Origin: Mesorhizobium temperatum
GTDB taxonomy: Bacteria; Pseudomonadota; Alphaproteobacteria; Rhizobiales; Rhizobiaceae
Direction: 5' to 3'
DNA: 64,000 nt
Assembly (NCBI RefSeq): GCF_002284575.1
Contig: NZ_NPKJ01000068.1
Span: 434,001-498,000 of the forward strand
The notes below the pieces were generated by a model. That model ran no database searches. It worked only from the letters and a program-made list of their open reading frames with translations, and had not been told where the DNA came from. Shown one piece after another: positions 9,068 through 19,095 of this stretch (position 1 is its first letter; every line of letters begins with the position of its first letter). The translations under genes and the position numbers were made by a program.

Positions 9068-9709
9068 ATGGCTTTCAAACACACACTTGCCGCAGCCTTC
9101 ATCCTTTTCCTCGGATTTTGCGGCGCCATTTCGTCGGCGCGCGCCGAGCCCTTCAAGATCGTCGGTTTTGGCGACAGCCTGATGGCGGGCTTTGGCCTCG
9201 GACCAGATGAGGGCTTCACCCAAAAACTTGAGGCAGCACTTCGCGCCAAGGGCCACGATGTGACCGTCGCCAATGCCGGTGTCTCCGGTGATACGTCGAG
9301 TGGCGGCCTGTCGCGGCTCGACTGGTCGGTGCCGGACGGCACTCAGCTCGTCATCCTCGAGCTCGGCGCCAACGACATGCTGCGCGGCGTTTCTCCCGCC
9401 ATCACGCAAAAGAATCTGGACGCCATGCTGGCGAAGCTGAAGCAGCGCAAGATCGCCGTGCTGCTGGCCGGCATGCGCGCCGCACCCAATCTCGGCGCCG
9501 ACTATCAGAACGGCTTTGACGCGATCTTTCCGAAACTGGCGGAAAAATACGGTGTTCCGCTCTATCCGTTCTTTCTCGACGGCGTCGCCGGCGAGCCCGC
9601 CTTGCAGCTCGACGGTCTGCACCCGAATGCGCAAGGCGTCGAGCTTATGGTCGAGCGCATTCTGCCGGATGTCGAAAAGGCCATTGCCGTGGTTAAGGGC
9701 AACTCTTGA
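9068..9709 (+). CDS. tesA: arylesterase / thioesterase I-like SGNH hydrolase
   Basis: A 213-residue secreted SGNH hydrolase resembling TesA (thioesterase I / lysophospholipase L1). A signal peptide spans residues 1-26 and ends ARA. Block I is GFGDSLMAGFGL with nucleophile Ser37, block II has the glycine of NAGVSGDTSSGG, block III is ELGANDML, and block V is LDGLHPN with the Asp and His of the triad. It probably cleaves acyl esters or thioesters in the periplasm. The frame is open upstream to 8966, but ATG 9068 gives a clean signal peptide. It is divergent from ybbA/ybbP, an arrangement also known from enterobacteria, which suggests a shared envelope-lipid task. Confidence 0.93.
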   Translation: MAFKHTLAAAFILFLGFCGAISSARAEPFKIVGFGDSLMAGFGLGPDEGFTQKLEAALRAKGHDVTVANAGVSGDTSSGGLSRLDWSVPDGTQLVILELGANDMLRGVSPAITQKNLDAMLAKLKQRKIAVLLAGMRAAPNLGADYQNGFDAIFPKLAEKYGVPLYPFFLDGVAGEPALQLDGLHPNAQGVELMVERILPDVEKAIAVVKGNS

Positions 9710-9844
9710 AGGACTGGATGAGGCTAAGCGTTGCGCAGGGCGGTTTGAATTTAGGCGGGCCTGCGACCAACAAACCACTTGCCCCGCTCGATTATCGATG
9801 ATTCGCTAGCGACAAGAGTTCGATTCGAGGACAGGAGGCTTGCC

Positions 9845-10441
9845 ATGCCGCGTCTTTTCACCGCCCTCGAAATACCGCGTGACGCCGCCCTTTCGCTGTC
9901 CCTGCTCCGGGGCGGCCTGCCCGGGGCCCGCTGGATCGACGTCGAGAACTACCATTTGACGCTGCGCTTCATCGGCGATGTCGAGGGCCATGTCGCCGAC
10001 GAGATCGCCAACGCGCTCGACCGTGTCCACCGCCCATCCTTCCCGCTGACGCTGTCCGGCGTCGGCGCCTTCGGCCAGAAGAAACCGCATGCGGTGTGGG
10101 CCGGCGTCTCCGCCTCGCCCGACCTTTCGTCACTGCAAGCCGAGATCGAGCGCATCTGCCAGCGGCTCGGCATCCCCGCTGATCCGCGCAAGTTCATGCC
10201 GCATGTGACCCTGGCCCGCTTACGCAATTCGAGCCCGCTCGATGTCGCCCAGTATCTTTCGGCACGCGGCAATTTTTCGACGCTGCCCTTCCGCGTCAGC
10301 CGCTTCGTCCTGATGTCGTCGCGCGATTCGGTCGGCGGCGGACCCTACATCGTCGAGGAGGCCTGGCCGCTGTCGGGCGCCGACAGCCGTGCCTCGAGCC
10401 GCGTCGCCAGCGCCTCCGACGCTTCGCGGATCATGCGGTAG
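9845..10441 (+). CDS. thpR: RNA 2',3'-cyclic phosphodiesterase (2'-5' RNA ligase family)
   Basis: A 198-residue 2H phosphoesterase of the ThpR/LigT family. Both catalytic HxT motifs are present: HLT at residues 37-39 and HVT at 120-122. The N-terminus PRLFTALEIP is characteristic. The enzyme hydrolyses 2',3'-cyclic phosphates on RNA ends. ATG 9845 is preferred to the upstream in-frame start at 9779. The last 97 bases overlap the 3' end of the convergent phosphatase gene. The C-terminal tail after residue 175 is serine- and alanine-rich and is probably a read-through extension into the opposing gene. Confidence 0.93.
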   Translation: MPRLFTALEIPRDAALSLSLLRGGLPGARWIDVENYHLTLRFIGDVEGHVADEIANALDRVHRPSFPLTLSGVGAFGQKKPHAVWAGVSASPDLSSLQAEIERICQRLGIPADPRKFMPHVTLARLRNSSPLDVAQYLSARGNFSTLPFRVSRFVLMSSRDSVGGGPYIVEEAWPLSGADSRASSRVASASDASRIMR

Positions 10442-10863
10442 ACCGAGACAAACGCCTCCGGCCCCTCGTGATAGGGGTCCGGCACGTCGCTCATCCTTCC
10501 CTCCGCGAACTCCAGGAACAGATGGACACGGTCGCGCATGGCGGCAGGCACCAGCGCTTTCAGATCCCGGAGATTCGATCGGTCCATGGCGAGAATGAGT
10601 TCGAAACGCGAAAAATCGTCCGGCGTCAGCTTGCGCGCCCGCTGTCTGGAAATATCGATGCCGTGCCGCTCTGCGATCGACATCGAGCGCGGGTCGGGCG
10701 CCGAACCGGCTTCCCAGTCGCTGGTTCCGGCCGAATCAAGCAGGATATCCCGATCGAGACCGCGCTCCGCCAGGACGGCGCGCAACACGCCCTCCGCCAA
10801 TGGCGACCGGCAGATATTGCCGAGACAGACGAAAAGAATGGATTTTATCGGCTTTGCGCTCAT
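10345..10863 (-). CDS. low-molecular-weight protein-tyrosine phosphatase
   Basis: A 172-residue enzyme with the P-loop CLGNICRS at residues 13-20 (CX5R, nucleophile Cys13, Arg19) and the general-acid loop DVPDPYHEG near residue 135. This family removes phosphate from tyrosine residues; in bacteria it often acts on exopolysaccharide kinases or on arginine phosphate. ATG 10863 gives MSAKPIKSILFVCLGN and is preferred to an open frame reaching 11052, which crosses the divergent phhB start. Its 3' end overlaps thpR by 97 bp on the opposite strand. The tail after residue 160 is not conserved in the family. Confidence 0.93.
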   Translation of the reverse strand: MSAKPIKSILFVCLGNICRSPLAEGVLRAVLAERGLDRDILLDSAGTSDWEAGSAPDPRSMSIAERHGIDISRQRARKLTPDDFSRFELILAMDRSNLRDLKALVPAAMRDRVHLFLEFAEGRMSDVPDPYHEGPEAFVSVYRMIREASEALATRLEARLSAPDSGQASSTM

Positions 10864-10915
10864 CGATCCGGCACTATGCTGAAGACTGCGAATCCAGATA
10901 GCACGGGAAACGGCT

Positions 10916-11212
10916 ATGACGAGAGAGAAACTGAGCAAGGAGGCGGTCGCCGAGGCGCTGGCCGGGCTCGACGGCTGGTCGCTGGCCAGGGACGGCGGCT
11001 CGATCGCTCGCACCTTCACCTTCAGGAATTTTTCCGAAGCCTTCGCCTTCATGACCCGTGTCGCCCTGGCGGCGGAGAAGATGGACCATCACCCTGACTG
11101 GTCGAATGTCTACAAGACCGTGAACGTGACGCTGAACACCCATGATGCCGGCGGCCTGACGGCGCTCGATTTCGAACTGGCCAAGAGGATGGACCGCTAT
11201 TTCGGCGGTTGA
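10916..11212 (+). CDS. phhB: 4a-hydroxytetrahydrobiopterin dehydratase
   Basis: The 98-residue protein matches pterin-4a-carbinolamine dehydratase, which regenerates the pterin cofactor of phenylalanine hydroxylase. The core [14 protein letters not shown] with adjacent catalytic histidines near residue 60, followed by [15 protein letters not shown], is diagnostic. Its length is typical. ATG 10916 is followed by [14 protein letters not shown]. No phenylalanine hydroxylase gene lies nearby, so its partner is elsewhere or the enzyme serves another pterin. It is divergent from the phosphatase gene, with 52 bases between starts. Confidence 0.93.
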   Translation: MTREKLSKEAVAEALAGLDGWSLARDGGSIARTFTFRNFSEAFAFMTRVALAAEKMDHHPDWSNVYKTVNVTLNTHDAGGLTALDFELAKRMDRYFGG

Positions 11213-11371
11213 ACTCGCTGGTTTCCTTCGACGTTCGCTGCCGGTCCTTTCCAAGCTGTCAGAATCGCTGCGTCGAGACAGCGGCATCTTGTAGTGGGGC
11301 ACTGCTTTCACCACATTTTCCGCTGGCAGGCGCGCGTGGAACGACATGCGTAGCCTCGTTAGGAGAGACTG

Positions 11372-11734
11372 ATGGCGCAAAAATCAGGTTTTGATTTCTT
11401 CGGCTTGAGCGGCAAGCCGGGCGAGGAGAGCGAAGTGCGCGAGAAATTCTGGCGCACGGCCAAGAGGGCTGCCCGGCAGATCCCGTTCATGGAAGAGCTG
11501 GTCGCCGCCTACTACTGCGCCATGGACAAGAACACACCACTGCGCGCCAAGGGCATCCTGGTGGCGGCGCTCGGCTATTTCGTGCTGCCGACGGACGTCA
11601 TCCCCGACTTCGTCTTCGGACTGGGCTTTACCGACGACATCGCGGTGCTGACCGCCGCGATCACCACCGTCAAAGCCCACATCACATCAGCGCATCGGCT
11701 CGCCGCCAAGCAGGCGATTGCCGACAACAGCTGA
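11372..11734 (+). CDS. DUF1232 (YkvA-type) membrane-associated protein
   Basis: A 120-residue protein with the DUF1232 signature KGILVAALGYFVLPTDVIPDFVFGLGFTDD near residues 68-98, where a short hydrophobic hairpin is followed by PxDxIPD. Family members are small and membrane-associated and have no known biochemical role. ATG 11372 has AGGAGAG at a good distance upstream. It stands alone; the 11213-11371 gap holds no recognisable element. Confidence in the family is high; the function is unknown. Confidence 0.9.
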   Translation: MAQKSGFDFFGLSGKPGEESEVREKFWRTAKRAARQIPFMEELVAAYYCAMDKNTPLRAKGILVAALGYFVLPTDVIPDFVFGLGFTDDIAVLTAAITTVKAHITSAHRLAAKQAIADNS

Positions 11735-11969
11735 GCCGGCGATAAGGCAGAAAAGTCAAACTCTTGCCGCTTTCGTGGCCTCCAAGTCGCGAAAGGGACG
11801 TTGCAACTGCCGCTTTTAGAGCGACGGACGCAAGGATGGCGGCGGTTTCCTGGGGTGGATGTCCTTTTCCCAAGGGAAATTCACCGTTTGGTAACCCAGA
11901 TTAAATCAAAATGAAGCGACGGGCAGGACGCCGAGCCGGCCTGCCTCCGCACCATATATGGGAAAAGCG

Positions 11970-12473
11970 ATGCGCGGATTGATTGCTACAATTTCGAGCC
12001 TGGCACTGGTGGCCATGACAGCGCCGGCTCTGGCGCAGTCGGCGACCAAGATCGGCCAGCACAATGCCTGGGGCACCTACAGCTACCAGGCGTCGGGCGG
12101 CAAGGTTTGCTATGTGTTGACCGTGCCGACCGACAAGCAGCCGCCGACGCTTGACCATGGCGATATGTTCTTCTTCGTCAGCCAGCGGCCGGGACAGCAG
12201 GTCTCCTACGAGCCGCAATTCATCGCCGGCTACAATTTCCAGGAAAACTCCAAGGCCACCGTCACCATCGACGGCAAGAGCTTTTCGATGTTCACCCGCG
12301 GCAAGTCGGCCTGGGTCGAGAACGCCGCCGAGGAGCCGGTTCTGATCGCCGCGATGAAAACCGGCAGCGACATGAAGGTGCAGGCGAAGTCCGGCCGCGG
12401 CAACACCACCACCTATGTCTTTTCGCTGAAAGGCATTTCGGCGGCGCTGTCGTCCATCGCCAAGTGCAAATAG
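11970..12473 (+). CDS. invasion-associated locus B (IalB) family protein
   Basis: A 167-residue secreted protein with a signal peptide (MRGLIATISSLALVAMTAPALAQ) and the IalB fold pattern: GTYSYQASGGKVCYVLTVP near residue 30, FFFVSQRPGQQVSYEPQFIAGYNF, and a C-terminal YVFSLKGISAALSSIAKCK with a terminal cysteine that can pair with the Cys in KVCYV. Named from Bartonella invasion studies, the family is widespread in rhizobia and its molecular role is unsettled. ATG 11958 is also in frame, but 11970 has GGGAAAA upstream and a standard signal peptide. Confidence 0.88.
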   Translation: MRGLIATISSLALVAMTAPALAQSATKIGQHNAWGTYSYQASGGKVCYVLTVPTDKQPPTLDHGDMFFFVSQRPGQQVSYEPQFIAGYNFQENSKATVTIDGKSFSMFTRGKSAWVENAAEEPVLIAAMKTGSDMKVQAKSGRGNTTTYVFSLKGISAALSSIAKCK

Positions 12474-12521
12474 GCGAAGCGGAGTTTGAGTAAGGGCCGG
12501 GCCGTGCCTGGCGCGGCTCTC

Positions 12522-12678
12522 CCTTCTCCCCTTGTGGGAGAAGGTGGCCTCGCCCACGGGTCTTGCCTCCGGCAAGCCCGAGGACAGGCTCCGCGAGGCC
12601 AACGCCTCATTTCTTCCAACACCGCTCTTCCGTCTCGGCGCTGCGCGCCGATCCACCTTCTCCCACAAGGGGAGAAGG
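12522..12678. repeat. palindromic repeat, family A (TTGTGGGAGAAGG type)
   Basis: This fills most of the 12474-12784 gap. It opens with CCTTCTCCCCTTGTGGGAG and closes with CTCCCACAAGGGGAGAAGG, an almost perfect inverted pair, around an interior that includes GGTCTTGCCTCCGGCAAGCC. Close copies lie at 50562-50743 and 56744-56885. Confidence 0.85.
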
Positions 12679-12784
12679 TAAAGATCGCCCCTGCATGACT
12701 CCGCCGTCAACCTGTGCTATGCGCCGCGCTTCATTTCCAGCACGATGCTGTAATCGGCCGCAAATCGCTTATATTGGCGCAACA

Positions 12785-14020
12785 ATGACCCTTTCATTCG
12801 ACCTCACCGCCGAAGGCGCCCGTGACGCGTTGCGCGCCCGCGCCACGCCGGCCGAAAAACCGTCGCTGATCGGCCTGACCCGGGCCGAGCTTGGCGCTGC
12901 CCTGGTTGCATCAGGCATCGTGCCGGAGCGCCAGGCCAAGATGCGCGCCCAGCAGCTCTGGCACTGGATGTATGTGCGCGGCGTCTCCGACTTTGCCGGC
13001 ATGTTCAACATCTCCAAGGATCTGCGCGCCGAGCTCGACAAGCATTTCACCGTCGCCAGGCCCGAGATCGTCGAGGAGCAGATTTCCTCCGACGGCACGC
13101 GCAAATGGCTGTTTCGTTTTCCGCCGCGCGGCGCCGGCCGGCCGGTCGAGATCGAGACCGTCTACATTCCCGAAGAGGGCCGCGGCACGCTCTGCATCTC
13201 GTCGCAGGTCGGCTGCACGCTGACCTGCTCCTTCTGCCACACCGGCACGCAGAAGCTGGTGCGCAATCTCACCGCCGAGGAAATTCTCGCCCAGCTTTTG
13301 ACCGCCCGCGACCGGCTCGGCGATTTCCCCGACCGCGACACACCCGATGGCGCCATCGTGCCGGCCGAGGGCCGGAAAGTGTCCAACGTCGTCATGATGG
13401 GCATGGGCGAACCGCTCTACAACTTCGAGGCGGTGAAGAAGGCGCTGCTGATCGCGTCGGACGGCGATGGACTTTCCCTGTCGAAAAGACGCATCACGCT
13501 GTCGACTTCCGGCGTCGTGCCGGAAATCTTCCGCACCGGCGAGGAGATCGGCGTCATGCTGGCTATCTCGCTGCACGCCACCAATGACGATTTGCGCGAC
13601 CTTTTAGTGCCGATCAACAAGAAATATCCGTTGAAAGAGCTGATCGCCGCCTGCCGCGCCTATCCCGGCCTGTCGAATGCCCGGCGTATCACCTTCGAAT
13701 ATGTGATGCTGAAGGACGTCAACGATTCGATCGAGGACGCCAAGGGGCTTATCAAGCTGCTCAAGGGCATTCCAGCCAAGATCAATCTGATCCCGTTCAA
13801 TCCGTGGCCGGGCACCAACTACCAGTGCTCGGACTGGGAGACGATCGAGAAATTCGCCGACTACATCAACAATGCCGGCTATGCCTCGCCGATCCGCACG
13901 CCGCGCGGCCGCGACATCCTCGCGGCCTGCGGCCAGCTCAAGTCGGACTCCGAGCGCATGCGCAAGGTCGACCGGCTGGCGCTGGAAGCAATGATGATCG
14001 CGGGGCACGGCGAGGCGTGA
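12785..14020 (+). CDS. rlmN: dual-specificity 23S rRNA A2503 / tRNA A37 C2-methyltransferase
   Basis: A 411-residue radical-SAM enzyme that methylates C2 of A2503 in 23S rRNA and of A37 in some tRNAs. The 4Fe-4S cluster motif is CTLTCSFC, with cysteines at 144, 148 and 151. The two catalytic cysteines of the ping-pong mechanism are also visible: Cys137 in LCISSQVGC and Cys382 in ILAACGQL. The [10 protein letters not shown] block and HATND follow the family pattern. The frame opens much earlier through a repeat, but ATG 12785 gives the expected N-terminus [16 protein letters not shown]. Its stop overlaps the next gene (GTGA). Confidence 0.97.
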   Translation: MTLSFDLTAEGARDALRARATPAEKPSLIGLTRAELGAALVASGIVPERQAKMRAQQLWHWMYVRGVSDFAGMFNISKDLRAELDKHFTVARPEIVEEQISSDGTRKWLFRFPPRGAGRPVEIETVYIPEEGRGTLCISSQVGCTLTCSFCHTGTQKLVRNLTAEEILAQLLTARDRLGDFPDRDTPDGAIVPAEGRKVSNVVMMGMGEPLYNFEAVKKALLIASDGDGLSLSKRRITLSTSGVVPEIFRTGEEIGVMLAISLHATNDDLRDLLVPINKKYPLKELIAACRAYPGLSNARRITFEYVMLKDVNDSIEDAKGLIKLLKGIPAKINLIPFNPWPGTNYQCSDWETIEKFADYINNAGYASPIRTPRGRDILAACGQLKSDSERMRKVDRLALEAMMIAGHGEA

Positions 14021-14502
14021 CCCGCCTTGTCGCCTATCTCATTCGCTTCGCCGTCATCCTGATCGGCTATGGCATTGCCTCGCTGGCGGCCAGCGCCTTC
14101 CTCAATATCATGTTTCTGGCGTCGTTGGGCTACACGCCGGAGCACGCGCACCCTACGGCGACTGCTTCGCTGTATTTTTCTATCCCTTTCGTTGCGCTGT
14201 TCGTCGCCTATTTTGCCTTCATGCCGGCAGCCATCGCCATCCTCGTCTCGGAAATCCTCGGACGGCGCGACTGGCTGTTCTATGCGCTGGCGGGCGCTGT
14301 GGTCGCGGCGGTCTTCCTCGGCTTCGTCTACCAGACCGCCGATGCCAATTTCGAGATCACCGATCCGCGCGTCGTCGCTGCCGTGATCGGCTGCGGCATG
14401 GTCGGCGGCATTTTCTACTGGCTGGGCGCCGGGCGCTCGGCCGGAAGCTGGCGCCAAGCCGGAAGGTCCGCGCCTACTTCGCCTGGGCGGTCAGGATCTT
14501 GA
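14017..14502 (+). CDS. hypothetical membrane protein coupled to rlmN
   Basis: A 161-residue protein with four hydrophobic stretches: about residues 6-30, 49-72, 84-105 and 120-140. The start is the GTG at 14017 that overlaps the rlmN stop, so translation is probably coupled. I recognise no named domain. The central sequence [31 protein letters not shown] resembles small inner-membrane proteins often found next to rlmN in rhizobia; that comparison is from memory. The 3' end overlaps the convergent LysE gene by 29 bp. The gene is well supported by coding character; the function is unknown. Confidence 0.8.
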   Translation: MTRLVAYLIRFAVILIGYGIASLAASAFLNIMFLASLGYTPEHAHPTATASLYFSIPFVALFVAYFAFMPAAIAILVSEILGRRDWLFYALAGAVVAAVFLGFVYQTADANFEITDPRVVAAVIGCGMVGGIFYWLGAGRSAGSWRQAGRSAPTSPGRSGS

Positions 14503-15115
14503 GCGCGAAGGCCGAAAACACCCCGGCGAACAGATAGTCGACGACGCGCGTCACACGCGGGCTGGTCTTCATCGCCGCCGAGAATTTTTCTGCTGCAAAA
14601 ACCATCGGCGCTGTTACCGGGATCGACAAAACGACGAACATCGCGCCGAGGAAGAACAGCTTTCCGGGCGCGTTCGGATCATGCGCGGAGACGAACTGCG
14701 GCAGGAAGGTCATGAAGAACAGGATGATCTTCGGGTTGAGCAGATTGACACCGAGCCCCGCCGCCCAGGCGCGGAACAGCGAAATCTCAGGCCCGGTCTT
14801 CTTCTCCGGTGAAAACGCCGACCCCCTGGTGATCGCCTGCCAGGCCAGGAAAACGAGATAGCCGGCGCCGAAAATCTTCAAGGCCAGGAAGGACATCGGC
14901 GAGGCGACGATCAGCGCCGAGATGCCGACCACGACCAGCGTGGTGTGGACCAGCGTGCCGCACAGTGCGCCCGCCATCGAGGCAAAGCCGGTGGCGCGGC
15001 CATGGCTCAGCGTGCGCGACACGAACAGCGTCATATCAGGCCCGGGTGTGATCGCCAGGATCACGGTGGCGATGGCGAACTGGATCAGCGTTGTGGTATC
15101 GGGAATGAAGGACAT
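14474..15115 (-). CDS. LysE/RhtB family amino-acid exporter
   Basis: A 213-residue inner-membrane protein with about six helices. The N-terminal LIQFAIATVILAITPGPDMTLFVSRTL contains the family motif TPGPD. The mid-protein FRAWAAGLGVNLLNPKIILFFMTFLPQF is the second diagnostic block (NPK). LysE/RhtB proteins export amino acids or homoserine lactone-like compounds by proton exchange; the substrate here is unknown. ATG 15115 has no competing start. It converges on and slightly overlaps the rlmN-linked membrane gene. Confidence 0.93.
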   Translation of the reverse strand: MSFIPDTTTLIQFAIATVILAITPGPDMTLFVSRTLSHGRATGFASMAGALCGTLVHTTLVVVGISALIVASPMSFLALKIFGAGYLVFLAWQAITRGSAFSPEKKTGPEISLFRAWAAGLGVNLLNPKIILFFMTFLPQFVSAHDPNAPGKLFFLGAMFVVLSIPVTAPMVFAAEKFSAAMKTSPRVTRVVDYLFAGVFSAFALKILTAQAK

Positions 15116-15257
15116 GGGCGGGCCCTGGATAAACAGGTGGAGCCTATAGCGCAGGCGCCAAGCCGGCGCCAGCTTCTCGCTAGCAAAGCGTCTGATCCAG
15201 CCGGGTCGAAAGTTCGATGTCGGCGCCGTTGGTAGTTGGCGAAGGCCGCAGCGACAT

Positions 15258-15284
15258 CCGATCTCCCGCTTGCGGGGAGATCGG
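15258..15284. repeat. short palindrome upstream of argG
   Basis: CCGATCTCCCGC and GCGGGGAGATCGG pair over 12 bases with one bulge and a TT loop. It lies in the 279-bp argG upstream region, where I see no other feature, and resembles the hairpins of the dispersed repeats. Confidence 0.6.
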
Positions 15285-15394
15285 CAGCTTCACCGACGGC
15301 CTGAACTCCGTTCGCCTCTTGCGCAGCCCGGAAAGCCCGTGATACCTCGCCCGGCGAGAACCCTTGTCGCGGAACCGCCAATATGTCCCCCAGC

Positions 15395-16616
<1,222 letters not shown>

Positions 16617-16618
<2 letters not shown>

Positions 16619-16647
16619 CCAGTTTCTCTGTACAGAGGGATTTGGCT
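16617..16647 (+). terminator. possible argG terminator hairpin
   Basis: AGCCA (16617-16621) and TGGCT (16643-16647) enclose the perfect palindrome CTCTGTACAGAG. CTTTG follows. It overlaps the argG stop codon. The T-run is weak. Confidence 0.4.
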
Positions 16648-17316
16648 CTTTGACTGAGTCAGAAAGGACTAAGGCGGTCGTTGGCGGCCGCCTACCCCCA
16701 GCCGCCAATCTCCAGCGTCTGCGATTAGCCACAGGCCACCACGCCTTCGTCATCCTAGGGCGGAGCGACGCGAAGCGGAGCGCAGACCCTGGGATCCATT
16801 CCGTGACATCAGCGAAGAATGCAGCGGCTCAGAACGGTGCCTGTATCCGCAACGGCGCCAATGGAACATCGAACTGATCGAGAAGACCAATCCAGAATGG
16901 GTCGAGCTTTTTTCGCGGAACGGGGTGGTAGCGTTCGGTCCGCAGGAGCACTGCCGCCAGGCAATCCCAGGGTCTGCGCCGCGTCGCTGCGCTCCTTGCT
17001 CCGCCCTGGGATGACGAAGGATGTTTCGGCCAATCTCGAAGGTCCTTGCGACCTGCCACTGAATTCGCCGCCGAAAACTATCGAGTTGGCTGCCGGTCGG
17101 CTTTCCGGGACGGAGACCACTGCGTTGGCCGATGCCTGTTCCGCTGGCCTTTCGGGTGGGCCTTGCGGAGGAGTTCGAGCCTCGCTCGACGTCGCTGCGC
17201 AGATCGAATGCAGGGCCGGCCTATAACGGTTTTGCACTGTCGATCCACCCCGCCTGGCCCATGGCGGGAAGGCACTTCTTCAGCTCAATATCGCCTTAGG
17301 AATATGCGAGGGAACC
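16619..17316. other. 698-bp gene-free stretch holding a repeat pair
   Basis: The longest open frame here (16819-17226) has low-complexity, shadow-like composition, so I reject it. The stretch is dominated by the inverted repeat pair at 16744 and 17020. Positions 17021-17316 show nothing beyond a probable upstream region of the Rid gene. Confidence 0.6.
16744..17020. repeat. large inverted repeat, family E (GGGCGGAGC / GACCCTGGGAT type)
   Basis: 16744-16795 (CCTTCGTCATCC...GACCCTGGGAT) is inverted at 16964-17020 (ATCCCAGGGTC...GGATGACGAAGG). The arms are about 52-57 bases, near-identical apart from a small internal difference (GACGCGAAGCGG against AAGGAGCGCAGCGACGCGG), with 168 bases between. 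Confidence 0.75.
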
Positions 17317-17700
17317 ATGCGAAAACTGATCTCCACCGGCTCGCCCTTCGAGAAGACCGCCGGTTATTCGCGTGCCGTGGTACAGGGCGACTGGTGTTTC
17401 GTATCCGGAACGACCGGCTACGACTATGCGACCATGTCGATGCCGGAGACGGTCGAGGCGCAGGCGCGCAATTGCCTGGCGACGATCGCCAAGGCGCTGC
17501 AGGATGGCGGCTTTGAGATGGCCGATGTGGTGCGGGCGCATTACTACATCACCGACGCGGCTTTCGTCGACATCGTCTTTCCGATCCTCGGCGAGGCCTT
17601 TGGTGACATCAAGCCGGCGGCGACGATGATCGTCTGTCAGCTCAACAAGCCGGAAATGAAGATCGAGATCGAAGTGACGGCACTCAAGCGCACGTCCTGA
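17317..17700 (+). CDS. Rid family protein lacking the catalytic arginine
   Basis: A 127-residue protein of the YjgF/YER057c/UK114 (Rid) superfamily. The fold pattern is clear: GYSRAVVQGDWCFVSGTTGY, then ARNCLATIAKALQDGGFEMADVVRAHYYITD, then MKIEIEVTALK. In true RidA the segment after KP reads PARS or PART, and the arginine binds the carboxylate of the enamine/imine substrate. Here it reads KPAATMIV, so that residue is alanine. The protein probably belongs to a Rid subgroup without imine deaminase activity. It has no operon partner. ATG 17317 follows GAGGGAACC. Confidence 0.88.
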   Translation: MRKLISTGSPFEKTAGYSRAVVQGDWCFVSGTTGYDYATMSMPETVEAQARNCLATIAKALQDGGFEMADVVRAHYYITDAAFVDIVFPILGEAFGDIKPAATMIVCQLNKPEMKIEIEVTALKRTS

Positions 17701-17871
17701 GTTCGACGGCGGTGCAGAAGCTTGCGCGCCTTGTCGAGGCGCGAGGATCGACAAAGATGCTCTGAACCAAAAGCTTGCGCGTGAGCCACTTGGCGTTTAG
17801 CAAGGCCGCGGCTCTCGACAGCGCCGCGCGTCCTTTTGGACGCGCAAAGGACGCCGTCGAATTATAGTTCT

Positions 17872-17911
17872 GCGCATGATCCTTTCCGAAATCGATTCCG
17901 ATTTCATGCGC
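17872..17911. repeat. dispersed palindrome, family C, just upstream of leuB
   Basis: The ends GCGCATGA and TCATGCGC pair perfectly. The core has CCGAAATCGATTCCGATTT. It ends 21 bases before the chosen leuB start, so the open frame to 17876 is repeat-derived. Confidence 0.65.
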
Positions 17912-17932
17912 CACAGTTTAGGACGGTTCCGG

Positions 17933-19036
17933 ATGGCTTCGAAAAATCTTCTCCTGCTCGCCGGCGACGGCATCGGCCCCGAGGCGATGGCCGAGGTGAA
18001 GAAGCTGATCGCCGCCATGAACGTCAAGCTCGACAGCGGTTTTATCACCGATGAGGGGCTGGTCGGCGGCTGCGCCTATGACGCGCATGGCGCGGCGATT
18101 TCCGATGCCGACATGGCCAAGGCGATGGCCGCTGACGCGGTGCTGTTCGGCGCCGTCGGCGGGCCGAAATGGGATGCGGTGCCGTATGAGGTGCGCCCGG
18201 AGGCCGGACTGCTGCGGCTGCGCAAGGACATGGAGCTGTTCGCCAATCTCAGGCCCGCCATTTGCTATCCGGCGCTGGCGGCGTCGTCCTCGCTCAAGCA
18301 GGAGGTGGTCGAAGGGCTCGACATTCTGATCGTGCGCGAACTCACCGGCGGCGTTTATTTCGGCGAGCCCAAGCAGATCATCGATCTCGGCAATGGCCAG
18401 AAGCGCGGGATCGACACGCAGGTCTACGACACGTTCGAGATCGAGCGCATCTCGGGCGTCGCCTTCGAATTGGCGCGGACACGCAAGAACCACGTCACCT
18501 CGATGGAAAAACGCAATGTGATGAAGTCGGGCGTGCTGTGGAACGAAGTCGTCACGCAGACGCACAAAGCCAGATATGCCGACGTCAAGCTCGATCACAT
18601 GCTGGCCGATGCCGGCGGCATGCAGCTGGTGCGCTGGCCGAAACAATTCGACGTCATCGTCACCGACAATCTGTTCGGCGACATGCTGTCCGACATCGCC
18701 GCCATGCTGACCGGCTCGATCGGCATGCTGCCGTCGGCGTCGCTCGGCGCGCCGGATGCCAGGACGAAAAAGCGCAAGGCGCTCTATGAGCCGGTGCACG
18801 GTTCGGCGCCGGATATCGCCGGCAAGGGCATCGCCAACCCGATCGCCATGATCGCCTCCTTCGCCATGTGCATGCGCTATTCCTTCGGCATGGTGGCCGA
18901 GGCCGACCGCCTGGAAAGCGCCATCGCCGCCGTGCTCGACCTGGGCTTGCGCACCAGGGATATTCTTTCCCCTGGGATGACCGAGGTCGGCACCGCTGAG
19001 ATGGGCGACGCGATCATCGCCAGGTTCCTGGGCTGA
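17933..19036 (+). CDS. leuB: 3-isopropylmalate dehydrogenase
   Basis: A 367-residue NAD-dependent oxidative decarboxylase of leucine synthesis. The N-terminal [17 protein letters not shown], the [12 protein letters not shown] loop and the metal-binding [16 protein letters not shown] block near residues 244-258 are all present, together with [19 protein letters not shown]. The frame opens at 17876 through a dispersed palindrome; ATG 17933 ([11 protein letters not shown]) has AGGA upstream and gives the standard length. Leucine pathway partner leuD lies 17 kb away at 35.5 kb, and leuC is not in the window. Confidence 0.97.
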   Translation: MASKNLLLLAGDGIGPEAMAEVKKLIAAMNVKLDSGFITDEGLVGGCAYDAHGAAISDADMAKAMAADAVLFGAVGGPKWDAVPYEVRPEAGLLRLRKDMELFANLRPAICYPALAASSSLKQEVVEGLDILIVRELTGGVYFGEPKQIIDLGNGQKRGIDTQVYDTFEIERISGVAFELARTRKNHVTSMEKRNVMKSGVLWNEVVTQTHKARYADVKLDHMLADAGGMQLVRWPKQFDVIVTDNLFGDMLSDIAAMLTGSIGMLPSASLGAPDARTKKRKALYEPVHGSAPDIAGKGIANPIAMIASFAMCMRYSFGMVAEADRLESAIAAVLDLGLRTRDILSPGMTEVGTAEMGDAIIARFLG

Positions 19037-19095
19037 GCCTGTGGCGGTCGACGTCCGCCCGCCTTCCAGCCCCACAAGATCACTGTGTCGAGCAG

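Noticed and set aside
16819-17226. A 135-codon frame in the gap between argG and the Rid gene
   Set aside because: It overlaps the right arm of an inverted repeat, has no ribosome-binding site or recognisable domain, and its composition is that of a shadow frame.
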